Positions 27,766-41,300 of a stretch of 64,000 nt of DNA are shown in pieces (the first letter of the stretch is position 1; every line of letters starts with the position of its first letter). The notes under the pieces are model-generated. The model ran no database searches, was not told the DNA's origin, and worked only from the letters and a program-made list of their open reading frames with translations. The DNA comes from Neodiprion pinetum (Eukaryota > Arthropoda > Insecta > Hymenoptera > Diprionidae): contig NC_060237.1 in NCBI RefSeq assembly GCF_021155775.2, positions 17,258,970 to 17,322,969 on the forward strand, written 5' to 3'. Both the position numbers and the translations under genes were made by a program.

Positions 27766-28088
27766 GTAACAAGAAGGCAAACTCGGTCTTTTCGGGCCGA
27801 GCGTAAGTTTTCAATATGAGTCGTAGGTGAGCCGAAGACGAATATTGCAAATACGCGAGGCGAAAAGACCGTTGCCTCTTTGTTACATATGATTCTTTAC
27901 ATAACAAGAGAACCTATGTTACGCGTTTTTTCAGAAAGCACAAAATTGAAGTTAGGGTCACGTAATGTCAGATTTGTTAGCAGTGCCGAAAAGACCACTT
28001 TTAGCTCCTAGGACTTAATGCCGTCTTTTCTGTACTCTGCGCATGCGTATTCGCAGGCTCGCTCTACCGTTATGGAAACAGGTACTTT
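27766..28088 (-). repeat. dispersed repeat, copy A
   Basis: The reverse complement of this segment aligns along its whole length with 54637-54962. Shared landmarks are AAAGTACCTGT at one end, a GCATGCGC-type block, CCTAACnTCAATTTTGTGCTTT, AAACGCGTAACATA, TTTTCGCCTCGCG and CGGCTCACCTACGACTCATA. The motif AAAAGACC / GGTCTTTT occurs several times within the copy. No open frame is shared by the copies, so it looks like a non-coding transposable-element fragment. Confidence 0.85.
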
Positions 28089-31000
28089 CACAAGGTTCAC
28101 ATTAGGGTTGAGAAACAATCCCCGCACAGGTATTTGCTTACTTATTTAGGTCAAAAAATGGCATCATTGTTAATTCATTTCAAGTTTATAATTTATAACA
28201 CAAGGTTTTTTGTAAATATAATAATTTTAAACCTGAAATAATGCACGCTTTCGGAAGAAGAAAACGGATTGGTGACCCGTTCCTTTCACCCATTCACCCG
28301 GAGTATTTCCAATTTGGAGTGCACAAAGTTTAATTCTGATCGTTGATTATCTAGGTTGTACTCGAATAAAGCAACTGAAATCAACAAACTGAGGGGTTCA
28401 GATTAATAATAGTATGAAGAAAAAGGCCCACCTCTTTCTCTTGTCAGTGAACTAGGTCTAACACCTTTGCGAACTTACGATCAAAGTACCAAAACTTTAG
28501 AATATCTGAAGCAAATTTCAGAAATTTTTTCGTTTTATTTATCTCCAAACCAGCTATTATCTTATTAAACGAAACAATGGGTTTCCTGTCCAAAAATCTA
28601 AAATAACCTCGACTTCTCCTCATAGCATCTACTAAGAAACTTGTTGACAGTACCGTCTTAAGGGTCACTTCAAAACTCTAAAACTTTTGTCTGAAATATT
28701 TTTCTGTAAAACCTATTTGGGCAATCCACTTCAAGTGGGGTACCCTGAATACTATAGATATAGTAGGCTCTCGATACAAGCCCGCTCCCCGGGCTGTAAA
28801 AGATAGAAATTCAATGTCTTTGTTCTCAAAAATCTTTAAGCCCCGTCGTCTCTACTTGTATCGCGATGTTTCCGAAAATGAATCCACAAATGCGGACGTA
28901 AAGCAAGGAACCAAAAAAACCGTTGCCGAGATGATCCAAGCAAACTCAATAGACAAACAACATAATTTACTGCTGCAACATTAGCGATTTGGGAAGATTT
29001 AGCTCTCTCCGCTCAGCGAGTCGTAGAATCGGATTCCCGGAAACGTTCCTCTCAGTTTCCGCACTATTGCGTCCATAATTCGCTCAAAAACAGTCTAAAT
29101 TATCTTCCTGTCTGCGTACGGCTCGGTTCTTTCCCCTGAATACCTGCTGTTCCCTGTATTCCATGCCGTATAACAGATCTGACCCCCGTCACGCACCTGT
29201 GCCGTAGAAGCGATTAGGCGGTTGCATTATCTTTTACTTTATTTTATTCTTCCCTTGTTTTTTCCCTCTATTTTTCTACTTCGGCAGAAGAACGATATTA
29301 TGCGACAGATGCTTCCCGTGTTTCCCTGCGCGTGACACGTGCTGCAAGTTGGCTTAGCATCCCCGAGTCGATACCCACGCACCCTCCAACCTAATTGTAA
29401 GGTTGCCTAACTTTTCCATGCATCCGTTTCAGTTCCGCTGAAACAATTTACAAGGTGTCTTCAACGAACACTCACGATCAGCTACAAAACGTAAGTGAAA
29501 TTCCTACCCAGTGTTCTCTCCTTCGGCTGCTCTAGAACTTTCTAGATGCAACAGAAAGAAAAAAAATAAATACGAAACAGTGTATGCTTTACAGTAGGAC
29601 CGAACTCCCGATTGACAAATGGATGAACAGTTTTTCAGAAGGTTTTATCCTTTACTGTGTTTACAGTTATGACACAGATAGAATTAACTATAACGGTCAT
29701 CTCGAAGATTTGTAACAAGAGTAATTTACAGTCTGCGCAAAGATGCTCGTAGATTTGATTCGGGCTTCCGGTTAATAATTTCCGAACAAGGGCATAGAAA
29801 CTCGGATAAAATCGCTGCGCTGATCTTCCGACCGCAATCCTGGCTTATGGGGTATGTCCAGAGGGGAAAACCGACGATTTGACGACGTCACAAAGCAGTT
29901 GAATCAAAATGATTCATCGAGGTTCTGATTATGCGAGCTTGTTAGAGAAGGAGTGAAGCAGAGTGAGTAGAGTGGCGAACCGGCATAATTGCATAAGAAT
30001 CTCGCGTACATAGCATTGTCGTAACTAGGTAGAGCCGTAATAGCTTCAGGCGGCGATAAACAAGCGTGTCTCAAGGCATCAAAGCGACAGATTGTACAAA
30101 CACCACCACCACGGCTATACGGCGGGCTAGAGCGTAGCAGGTACGACGCTAATTAACCAGATGCGGACAGGGCAACATATTAGGACGTGTACACGTGTAC
30201 CGCACACCTATTCGCAGATATATGCGTTATAGTTGCGCGATGTATAGACGGATGGAGAGTTTAGTGCGAAACAATTAATTACACACACGCACGCGAACGC
30301 GGTCGTACGAACGAGTCGTACATCCATCCTCGTACCCAATTCGCTGGCTGCTCGTCCACGTTACCCCGCACAGAATAAAGGCACATTTGATAAAACAAGC
30401 TCGGAATTTACAGTTGATTATACATATCGCGCGTGACGTGGATATTTACATCCGTTGTACCGTCGATCGACGAGTTGTCACTCATCGCCGGAATTGCGGG
30501 AGACGGAGATCGAATCTAGCCTCCGTGTCCGAGGGTTAATCCCCGCGCGATTGCATTGCAAGTGCACCGGGGATCATCTCGGGCGGTGGTTCGTATATAG
30601 CTATACTAGGAAATTAATTGCAAGTCGAGGCCTTCCCCGCTTCGGTAGTGCTGCCCATGCGTGGTTGGATGGTACATATATGGGGCAATCCGCACGTCAA
30701 CTTCTCCACTCGCCGCTGATACTTGTTATTTATGCACTTCCGGTCAGTCACACGACGTTGTAAGGCTTCCAAGCGACTGAAAATACCGTACGTGAATAAA
30801 ATTCCAGAGCAGCAATTAATATGTTTATTCCCGACTCGACCATAAAGTTGACTTTTAAAAAGTGGCATATTTTTCACTAAAACGCATCTGCGGGAAATAT
30901 GAACAAATTTGAAAGTCCCAATTTTCAGATAAATATTGCGGCCGGTGTTGAGTCGGAAATAAAGTTCTATATGTAACACAGGAATAAAAATTGACTTAAT

Positions 31001-32737
31001 TCCCTTGTCGCATAATACACTATTTCAATGTTTGCATGCGATTTGTCTGTCGAGATAACTCTTTGCTACTATCGATGGGGTTTTAAGCGTACAAAATTGC
31101 TTTCGAGAACAATACCATTTCGTGCGTTTTAAGTATTGCAACAGAAATTTGTACAACTTTTATGCATTGTGTTATGAAAATGCGAGTGAGAAAAAGAAAT
31201 CGGTGAGTGCAACGTCACCGGTAGATCGAATTGCTTTAATGGAATGCCCCGTGTACGTGGATATACAGCGGATGAGAATCTCCTTCTGGGCATTTGAAGC
31301 TTAAACTCGTTTAAACTGGGCGCAGAGACAGGCGATTATACCACTCCAAGGTAGGCGGCACATTTTATTAATCTACTTGTCTACTCCTCGGCGCCCTTAT
31401 AGTATCGAATTAAACGGCAAGTTCGGGATGAAAGGGGCTATTCCAGAGGCGGGTAATGGGGACGGGGGATGATTTTACACCAAACTCGAGAGCGGATGCC
31501 GAGGAATATATAACCGTTCAAGGGTTGTAAGAGTTACAAGGGTCATAGAGCCCGAGAGAGGACGAAATGAGTTCGTCTTAAATACTCCGGGGTAATAGGA
31601 TTAGCAAATAATTCCCCGAGTTCACGGAGGGCTCGCCGTTCCAGCAACGATCCACGAAATGTTGGCTAATGCGAATGTCACTTCGAGAAGAAAAATTTTA
31701 CCGAATCGGCGACATCCTGACATTCCTGTGCGGTTATAATGTTCGTCGAAAGACCGTAATTGAATGTCGAAAATTGTTATTTCTATTCGAGCGTGCACTT
31801 ATAAATAACAACATATTAAAAATAGATCGTGGAAATTGGGATAGCGATTTTTACCACATCGGCTACTCGCAGTATTCATTTGTGTTCTTGGAATATCTGA
31901 CCGTAATCGACCCCGGATGATAAAAAACGTCGTTAAATTTGTCACGACATATGTATGTAAGTACTGATAGTAAAATATACTACAATACTACGTAAAAAGT
32001 TGTCACCAATTCGTGGAATGGATGTATAACAATGAGTAATACAGGAAGTGTGTAAAAATCAACATTAATAATCGTTAATCGGAACATAAACAAGTGCGTC
32101 ATACTACATAAATTCAACTAATATGCTTAAATTACACAAAACAATTCTACAGCTTTTTGCATAACTCGCCATAACCTCCTGCCCCCACTATCTCGTCGAT
32201 TATGCCGCTCATATTCGCCCGGTTGAACCAGACTTTACTTTAATCTAAATAATACTTAAACCTTTAATATCGTAACCATACGCGCTTTATTAGAATTCGG
32301 CGGATGAATTTTTTCTCAATCTACCGCAGCCCCGCACCGCAAAATGGTATCGGAAATGGGATTGATTTATTGGAGGATATTTCCCGGGTGTTTTGTTCTT
32401 GAAAGCCGATCGCTCAGAGGGTGCCCGATTCAATATACTGTCCCACAGCTGCGTCGGTGTGTAGCCATCGGTTCCACCGTGAGTTATATACACGCGCGTT
32501 AAGGAGATGGAAAAAGAAATTATTGCGAAAGTTTACAGCCTGTCACGGCTCGATACCTGTCGAGAAACGTGGTCGCCCCTGCGTTCCAAATTATACTTTT
32601 TAATTTCGAGCACGCCCGAACGACCGGATGGGCGATCTCGCGTGCTGCAGTGCTTACGTAATTCGCTCCGGAAAAATCAGCGAGGCAAAAAAATTTCAGA
32701 CTCGGTCGGTTCTCTTTGTGCTTTTTTCTCCCCATTC

Positions 32738-32800
32738 CCCCCTTCCCTCTCTCTATCTCTCTCTCTCTTTCTCTGTTTCTCTCCTTCCTTGTCTCTCCTG
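32738..32800. repeat. CT-rich (GAGA-type) tract
   Basis: A degenerate CT dinucleotide tract. Open frames across it are Ser/Leu or Arg/Glu-rich artefacts. Confidence 0.85.
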
Positions 32801-33576
32801 CAGGCCACTTGACTGCATAAAGAACTGAATAAAATTGAACGACGAGGCAAGATGGAATGTTATTCGATTTATTTCGAAACGACTGCACCACGTCGTGTCA
32901 CTATTTATATGAAATTATTCTTCGACTATATTTTTTTTTCTTGTTAGTAGAATGCAGTGGTTGATAAACGGCCTTTATATATTCAGATCGCCGCGATATG
33001 ACGAAGCGTAAAAAGGCACCAAGCTGATTAAGACCACGTAATTGTGGCGATCCGAGATAACCTACGGCCAACTAACTAACCCAAAGTGACCTTTGAGCTT
33101 TTCAATTGCGGTTATAACCACGAATCAGAATTATTTATACACTTACTCTGGAGATGCTGTGAACATATAATTTAAATATTATATACATGTATCGCCTAAA
33201 TTATAACGTGAGCTGCTTTCCACATGCATATTATACGTAGGTTAGTATGGTAAAAAAATTATTTATCTCTCGTTTATTCGATTCCATGCGGAACGCAACA
33301 GCAATTGTAAATTACGTGTCGTACTTCTTAAAAAGTAGACCACTATTTTCATCCAATTCTCAGATACTTCCTGTAATTTGTCGGATTGTTAGATATTATA
33401 CGTACTTCAAAAAAATTCCAAGCTTAAATATTTTTAAGATACGAAGTTTTTTCAAATTTATGTACACGCACATACGTGAAGTAAAGTGCCTGTAGCACGA
33501 GAAAGGAAATAATTTGTACCATATTTAAAGTTAATATATTTAGGTAGCTAATTCAGTCAGCATTAATGTAAAAAGA

Positions 33577-33599
33577 TATTATATATATATATATATATT
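33577..33599. repeat. (AT)n microsatellite
   Basis: An alternating AT tract in AT-rich surroundings. Confidence 0.9.
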
Positions 33600-36500
33600 C
33601 GTTTATCGTGTGAATATATTAGTTGTTTTTTTATTTTTTTTTTATTTTAGTACTCCAATTCCAACAAAGCGTGCAGAACTTGTAGAAAAATTTCAAGTCT
33701 GTTGACTTGAATGGTTTTAGGTTAAAAAAGAAACGGAATAAATATTTCTTAAATCGCGAAAAGACTACTTTGCGATGTTATAACGCAAAATTACTTAACT
33801 TTTGTACTCCGAAAGATACCGACTGCCACTATATTAATATCCATCACTTTCTATTTTTCTCACACACATTTTCAAAACTTGACTACCTATGATAACGTGT
33901 GTTCCAGATACACGGTGTAATTCACACGCGTACATCGTGCATCAGGCACGACACGAATGACCACCCTTGCATCTCGTTTACAGACCTACACCTGCAATGT
34001 CTGCGAGCATCAAAGGTATCATCGGGAAAATAACGTGCAGCTGTTTCGTGATAACGATGAGTTACCGCAGCCACTCGCTCGTGGGCATATATTTGTCGGT
34101 TTGTCCCCACATCCCGATCTCTAACTCTATCGCTCTCTATCGCTCCCTCTCTTTCGGTGGCTATAGGCGTGCATGGGTATCAGCTATAAACTCCCTCGCG
34201 ATACGCGAGGCCACGTGATCCTGGTTAGATAACGCAACCCCTTCGGCCGCCCTACGCTGACACCCTTATAACGTGACTGTACGATTACGCGCCGAGTAAA
34301 CCGTACACAACCGCGTTTTCACCGGCAATGTATGTGGGTAAGTAAACGCGTGGCGATCAAGGCGATTATCCGCCTACATGCAAGTACTGCAGAGGTGGAG
34401 TGAAAGAGTTTTTGCATGGCCTCATTTGGGGCTCGAGACGTTTCCTGCGTCCACACCCTTCCTCTTTCTTATCGAGCCGGGTAGATTCTTACTCCAGAAG
34501 GAACCAATATGTCGTGAAAACTGATTATCGCTATGGGATCAGAATATCCATTTTCTTCTTCTGGCATAAAAAACAAAAAAATGTTTAGGTATCGAAAATC
34601 ACATTTTATATTAATTGATTAATGGATGCAATACGTAGGTCAGCACACAGATCCATTTTTAACGAAACCAGTTGGTTGTCATAACGTTGAAGGAACACTG
34701 TTGGTCCAATTTGACTTCGCAAGTGCGGGAATGTGCGAAAAAATATAATATCAAGAGAACGATTTATTTACTCATGTCAACTATCAATAAAATTGGTGAA
34801 AAAATCATCATTCTTTTGTACGTAACTCCGCCCTATGATATGAAAAATAGGAGACTTCCCACACTCAAGTGAAAATAGCGTGTCTTCTGAACAGAACAAT
34901 GTGAGATTGTACTAACGGTGTGTGTTCATCCTTAATATGATTAACTGATTTCGCTGAAAAATCTGACTAGCAAATTTTATTCCACACTGTTAAGAATTTC
35001 AGGTAATTTCGTTTGAAATTTCAGACGATGTTGGACGAACTTGTATCCATACTTCACCACTCGTGTAAATGTCGTGCGTATTTTGCTTGTTTTGTGTCGA
35101 ATATGCACAAAATATAAATAATTCGAAATTACACTTGAGCATACAAGACAACTGTTAACGATGTATATCTAAACTGATTAACATCTAAACTTTCTTCAAT
35201 TTACGAGGTATTTGACTTTGAATAATTTTCAACGTATAGAATACTGCAAGAAAAACAGATCTGCTACAGTCCAATCAAGTATGATTAAATTTAGCTAATT
35301 GAAATGTATCTTATTTAACCCTTCGTCTGCACATCTCCGCCACGACTTGTCAAATGTATAATCCAATATTCGCCCTTGAATATCTCAGCAACTATGAAGT
35401 TTTCGAAAAAAAGGCAAAGACTCATTTTGTAATATATTGATTAAACTTTAAGCCTGTGCAGTCAGATTTGCAAAAATAAAAAATGCAGCCATCGGAAAAC
35501 GTGCTTGAAGTTGACCGTATTGCACATCGTTACTTGACTATAAAAAAAAAATTGGGGTCGATATGACTGTGTGTGCGGACGAAAAGTTAATTCTATTGAA
35601 TTAATTCGGACAAGTGTATTATTAATCGAGGCCATTAAATATATACTACTTATAATATAGTTATAGAGCGTCTGAGGAGGAGCTTAAAGATTGTTAACTA
35701 GAGGAAGAGATGTAAACGTAGTTGATGTAAGAAAATTTATATTTTTAAATCCTTGTAGGTAGGTTCATTTTACATTCACACGGAAACAAAGTTTTCCTTA
35801 AATTCAAGTCACACTTAACGTCAATTATATGCGGCTTGATGCATACGTACACGGTTCAAAACTTTATCAAGTATTATAGTTTATACACAGCCGAAGTATC
35901 AGTCTCGCCAACCTCGATATAATTTTCATTTAACGAATGAGTTAGTGGATCGAGTCGTTAAAATCTGACAATCGCGTTATTTCACTTCCACATATTATGT
36001 TATATTTCAAAAGAGTACCTATTTATACCTTCGATTCAACCAATAGAGTTGTCAGCTGTGCTTCGTGAAACGAATGGAAAATTTGCTTCAATGAAACAAA
36101 TGTTTAATTCGTTGAACGCACCGGCGGCATTTGTTTGAGTAGAAGTGCAAATTTCGTTTATCCGTACCAAACCGTTTTCTCGTTATATGCATAAGGGATT
36201 ACTACATCTCATCCTCTGAATAAACCATATTGGGAACAATCAGCATCGGACAAACATAATTTTCCTGAACGTAAGTAGTCCTGAAAATGAGTATAATAAT
36301 TTAATCACTGTAAACGAATACAGAAAACGAATTGGATGGTTCGAGAATGTCTTCAGATACGAAAATGAATTCAGGTGAAATACATGAACTGACGATGTGT
36401 GTAGGGATCTAATTTCCGCCCAACACCTCGCGATCGTTGACGATGAGCTTAAAGTTAACTCATCATTTTTCTCGTTGCACGTTTCAAATATGATAAATGA

Positions 36501-36872
36501 ATCAATTACGTATTTGGTTTTCTGGTTGACAATTACGGAATCGCAAACTTGCGGTGTACAGCGAGGGATTTCGAAAAAATTTTTGAAAAATTCTGGTCCG
36601 TAACCAAGACATTATTCTTCAACGAAAATTCATATAAATGCTGATCCGGCCAACGCGTACTCGAATATTAAATTTTTTTGAAAAATAACAAAAGATCTTG
36701 GCGATACAAAAAAACCTCCCGCGATTAGGCGAAATGTTACGAAATCCCCCACGCATAGTTGTTGCAAAGATAGGGGAAGGTGTTGCTCGTGTTTACTTGA
36801 AATGTCGCCATGTCAGGGGAGAATTTACGTGGTCGGGGAGCCGCAAAAGCGAGACTGGGAGAAAGAGGGTGG

Positions 36873-36921
36873 AAGAGAGAGAGAGAGAGAGAGAGACAGA
36901 GACAGGAGAGAGAGGGAGAAG
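36873..36921. repeat. GA-rich (GAGA-type) tract
   Basis: A degenerate GA dinucleotide tract at the left edge of the GC-rich zone at 37-39 kb. Confidence 0.9.
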
Positions 36922-37404
36922 GGGTGGGAGAAAGGATCCTAATCACAATCGCATATATTTAGTTGTGCTCGTATAACGTGTACGTAGGTATATGCGTATA
37001 CGTACATTATGTATATATAACCAGAGGAAGCCAATCTGTTCCCTGCGGGAACAGCGGCACTTAACGGTTATTAAGTCGGGCTATAGACAGGGCAGTTATA
37101 GGGAGGGGGGGGGGAGCTCGACGCTGCTCGCGGAATTCAGTAATTTTCAGTAATTTCTCGGCGCCAACTGATTACAAGCCGACCGTTCAGCGAACGTAGA
37201 ACTTAAAGCCGAGGCGAAGCCATGTCTTGTTTCGTGTTTTTGCTTGATCTCCTCTCACCGGCGCTACTAACTTACACACAAACATGAGAACACAGACGTA
37301 CGCCGTACCAGGGAGCGTTTTATTATGCAAAAGCTTTCGCCCTGCGCAGCGGCTGGGCTGTTCTGGCTCTGACGGAGATCCATCCCCACATCGGAGAGGC
37401 AGAG

Positions 37405-37432
37405 GCGGAGGAGGAGGAGGAGGAGGAGGAGG
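37405..37432. repeat. (GGA)n trinucleotide repeat
   Basis: About nine GGA units. They generate poly-Gly and poly-Pro open frames on the two strands. Confidence 0.9.
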
Positions 37433-38356
37433 GCAGCGGGGTTGCCGTGAATCACGTAAATACGGGCAGCCATTTTGCGATAAACTTTTTTTCAGGTGCT
37501 CTCGAGAGGGAGCAAGAGAACGAGAGAAAAAGTTGGGACATGCATGGCGGTAGCGGCAGTGGTTCCACAGGGCACGGAGGTCGCGGAAAAGAGACAAGGA
37601 GGGTGGCTGGGTTAGGTTCGACGGTAGAAGGACGCGTCGAGAACGACGGCGAGGTGAGGGAATGGTGGTGGGGGGTGGGGGAGGGGGCGCTATGATCCCG
37701 ACGCGAAGAGGTTTCGTGGGTGTGGGTTATAAGAGAGGCGAACAACCTCGCCGAGCGGAAAAGGGAGAGACAATTAATCTGCCATAGGGAAGCCCGCAGT
37801 GGTGTTCGGGGTCGACTCTTTTCTCTCCTTTTCTTTCTCCCCTTCAGTTTTATTCTTTTAAATTCCGTCACCCCCTGAGCCAGATGTGTCTACTCCGCCG
37901 AGTGGCCGCATCGCCCTTTCCCGGCTCCTCGCACCGCACCCCCGATATTCCACACGCTGTAGAACTCGCGCAAATGAAGAGGCTCGAATTTGGCCACCAA
38001 AACGGGCCCCAACGTTCGCCGCCCCTGCCGAAGCATCGCCGATGCGCGGGGGGGGGCGGGGGGAAGCCCTATAAGTTATAAGCGGGCTGTCCGGCGAGCC
38101 CGAAGCAATTACCGCGCGGAACCTCTCGCCGAGCGTACCTAATGGAACCATTAGCGTACGGGCGATAAAGTATCGATCATAGTTATAAGGCGGGAGAAGA
38201 CGGCCAAGACGATCTAAAACCTGACTGCGGCACCCGATCGAGCCGCACATAATTGACGCAAGGATCAGTGGGTCCGAGCCGGGCATGGCACGAACCCCGG
38301 ACTCGCGTATCATGCATACGTCATCGGCGAGCGATGGGTGCAGGGTAGAAGTGAAG

Positions 38357-38390
38357 TTAACCTAACCTAACCTAACCTAACCTAACTTAG
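38357..38390. repeat. interstitial telomere-type repeat (TTAGG)n
   Basis: Five perfect CCTAA units (38361-38385), the complement of the insect telomere repeat TTAGG, are flanked by degenerate TTAA and CTTAG. The run is far too short to be a chromosome end, so it is an interstitial block. Confidence 0.8.
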
Positions 38391-41300
38391 AACGCGTTGC
38401 AGATTCGCAACAACAATTCCCGCGCATTATATTATGAACTGGAATTACCTAATTTCACCGGGGTCTCATCGCGCATCCACACATACCGACGTGCCACGTT
38501 GCGTTAGGTCTAACCTGTCCCGGACTTGTGCCGTTCCGGTCCTGCGTCCCGAGTAAACCACCCCATTTGGGCGTTTTCCAGCCCGGCGACCTCACCCGGG
38601 GGTAAATATATCCCTTCTTCAAGTTCGCAGTCCGGTCCGCGCGGAGTAGAGTTCGGCGGGAGCGAACCAGTCCGTTCGGTGGAAGCTCTTGACGAATCGG
38701 GATACGGCGTCGGCGGCAAAACGCCTCTCGCTGCCGCCAGACGCGCGCGGTCCTGCGGAAGGGCCAATCGCGGCCGGATCTCGGCCAATCGGAGCGCCGG
38801 TTTCGCTCGACGCGCAGCGCCAACCTCGACTCGTCAACTCCGCGTGGACTCGCTAGCTGTTCTCCATTTGGCGTCGTGCGGTCGACGTTTTACCCGATGA
38901 GAAACTATTGCCCCGTGTACACGGTTGTGGATGAGCGGCGCTGCGTCGAGGCGGCGGTCGGAGTGGAGGGGAGCCTTTGGAATATAATGGTAAGGGTTCA
39001 GACGCTCGTCACAGGCGAAGCTTTTTCAGGCCTACCAGCGACAGTCGAGCTTGTACCATTACATACGGTAAACTTGGGCGTCATATGTTCGAGCCGTACG
39101 GACAAGCGAGCATTCCCGAGGTGGCCCGAGGAGACGTTCAGCCCCCTGCTCCTTCCTTGATGCCCCCTCCGGGCCCTCCTGCCGCCCATCGATATAATAC
39201 GTACCTACTCGGGTTGTCTCTCCCTGTCGGTTCGTTGGAACTTTTTATTTTTATGTATATAGTTTCTTTTTCATTCTTTATTTTCTTTTCCTTTTTTTAG
39301 CGCGCCCCTGTCGATAGCAATTATTAAAATACAGGCCCGGTTTTATCGCGTCAGGCAACACCGGACGGGGGAACCGCGTTTTCGAGCTACTGCACCGGTC
39401 GTTATCTTCGTCGCTTCTCTTGTACCTGTGTACTTAAATGTGTGTATGTTGTAACGATATGTATACGTATATGTGCTCACGTAACCAGGCCTTCCCAGGT
39501 GTAAATTAAACTTTTTTGTTTCCGGGATTTTAAGACATCTGTAATCAAATTTTTCGACATTTTTTTGAGAACCGTTTACAATAGTGCTTTCGAATATTAC
39601 GCAATGCAATGTAGTAATTGCTTCAAAATATGCGCACACAGAGAAAGGATTTGTTGAATCTACACACGAGACGAATAGTATGTAGTTTCGGAAGCAATCG
39701 TTCGCCTAGAGATCTTGTATTATTGTCGAGTTATGCCTCATGTGAGTGTGGAAAATCACACATTTGACGATTGGTATACGCCATAAAAGTTTTTAAATCT
39801 TAACGACATTCGGTTAAATTCAAACAGAAATTTGTCGTATCTACAGTCTTTACAGCTCTCCGCAGTTATCTACATTTTCATGCATGTACGATGTGTTACA
39901 ACAGAGACCGAGATTTCAGGTGAAAAATCGGGGATTTTCGATGAAAATGTGCGACCAAGTTTATTCAACCGACTCCTGCCTTCGGTTTCATCGTAAAACG
40001 AATACTGCCCTCGGCTTTCGTTCCTGTTACACAAATCAAAGTCAAAACTTTTCACGTCATACGGTCCAGATTAAAATAGCCTTCAAGATTTGAACGTATC
40101 GATAACTTATTTAATTTCAGCTCGACGAATATTAATCCTCATCCTGTATCTTTAATTTGTTCCAGTTGGGACTTTATGACTGTCTGAATTTAGAGCAATT
40201 TCCTGGCATTCTTATATTACATATTGCAATTTAAGGTTACTTGGAGCGTACGTGGGTATTTCTTGACGGATGCTTGTTCCGCCTCTCTATGGTCATTTTA
40301 ACGCCGCGCCAATTGTCTCCGCCGCTCGTATACGTACCAGCAAACGAGCGAAACGCGAGTAGCTCAGCTCAGGCGACCGATTACCGATTTCCCGCCTCGC
40401 CGATTCCATGTATATGACGGAATGGGTTTTCGTCAAGCCATTAGGTACTATCGTTGCGAATCGCCAGTGCGCTAGGTACCCAAGCATTGACATACCTGCG
40501 ATGCCCCCCGTTTCTTGCCATGATACAGTAATAATTCTCGTCGACGAAAAAATGCGCTGCACTAAGAAGTTTATGTCGTGATCCAGGGCCTCGAATACGT
40601 AATTACAGATCATTGCCTCGTACAGGGTTGATGTGGTCGGCACGCTGCAATACAAGCTGGTTGCAATACGTATGCTGTTCATGTGTCGTACGCGAGAAAA
40701 AGTCTTCTTTCTTTGTCCCGGGGTGCGTATTCTACGTATAACGGACCAAATCTATCCGCCTGCCGAAATCTCCCTCGTTTTTTTCGCCCTTCTTCTCACT
40801 CCAGCCGTCACCCGACGAGGGGACGGTCGAGTCAACGATTCGGGACAAACGGACGATTAGACGCAAATGGAATCATTAAGTACCTATATATAAATACTGC
40901 AATGTAACTTTGTAGAGGGTTAGAGCGAAGAACTTTGAAAGTTTCTTTCCAAATCTATTTGTTACAGAAAGAAATTCCAAGTAAAAAATAACATCATGAA
41001 GACGGAAAAAAAACGAAATTGAATAAGGAATAAATGGATGAGCAAAAAAATTTAATCCGTCTATAAAATCTTTCGCGGTGTATCCATACGTGTGTATTAT
41101 GCAGGGTACCGTGTAATACGGGTACGTGTATATTGGAATATACGTTTCACGATCTGGCATTACTTGGCGACGTTCAAACAGCCTTTTTCGTTTCCTTTTT
41201 TCTCCTTCCTCGTCGATTTTTTGTTTTTTCTTCAGGTTAAAATAAACACAGGTTTCTAGCTATGTTACACCGGTAGTCGCCGCAGAGAGACTCTAACTAG

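Larger units (their letters stand above)
28089..38356. other. no gene recognised; AT-rich then GC-rich
   Basis: From 28.1 to 36.8 kb this is AT-rich non-coding sequence with scattered short frames. From 37.1 kb GC content rises and frames become low-complexity (Gly, Pro, Arg). Confidence 0.55.

Noticed and set aside
37187..38313. Several frames of 120-150 codons on both strands
   Set aside because: Low-complexity Gly, Pro and Arg sequence from GGA and GC-rich DNA; all frames are equally open, which indicates composition and not coding.
40293..40682. 129-codon minus-strand frame
   Set aside because: Length is within chance expectation and the peptide is not recognised.
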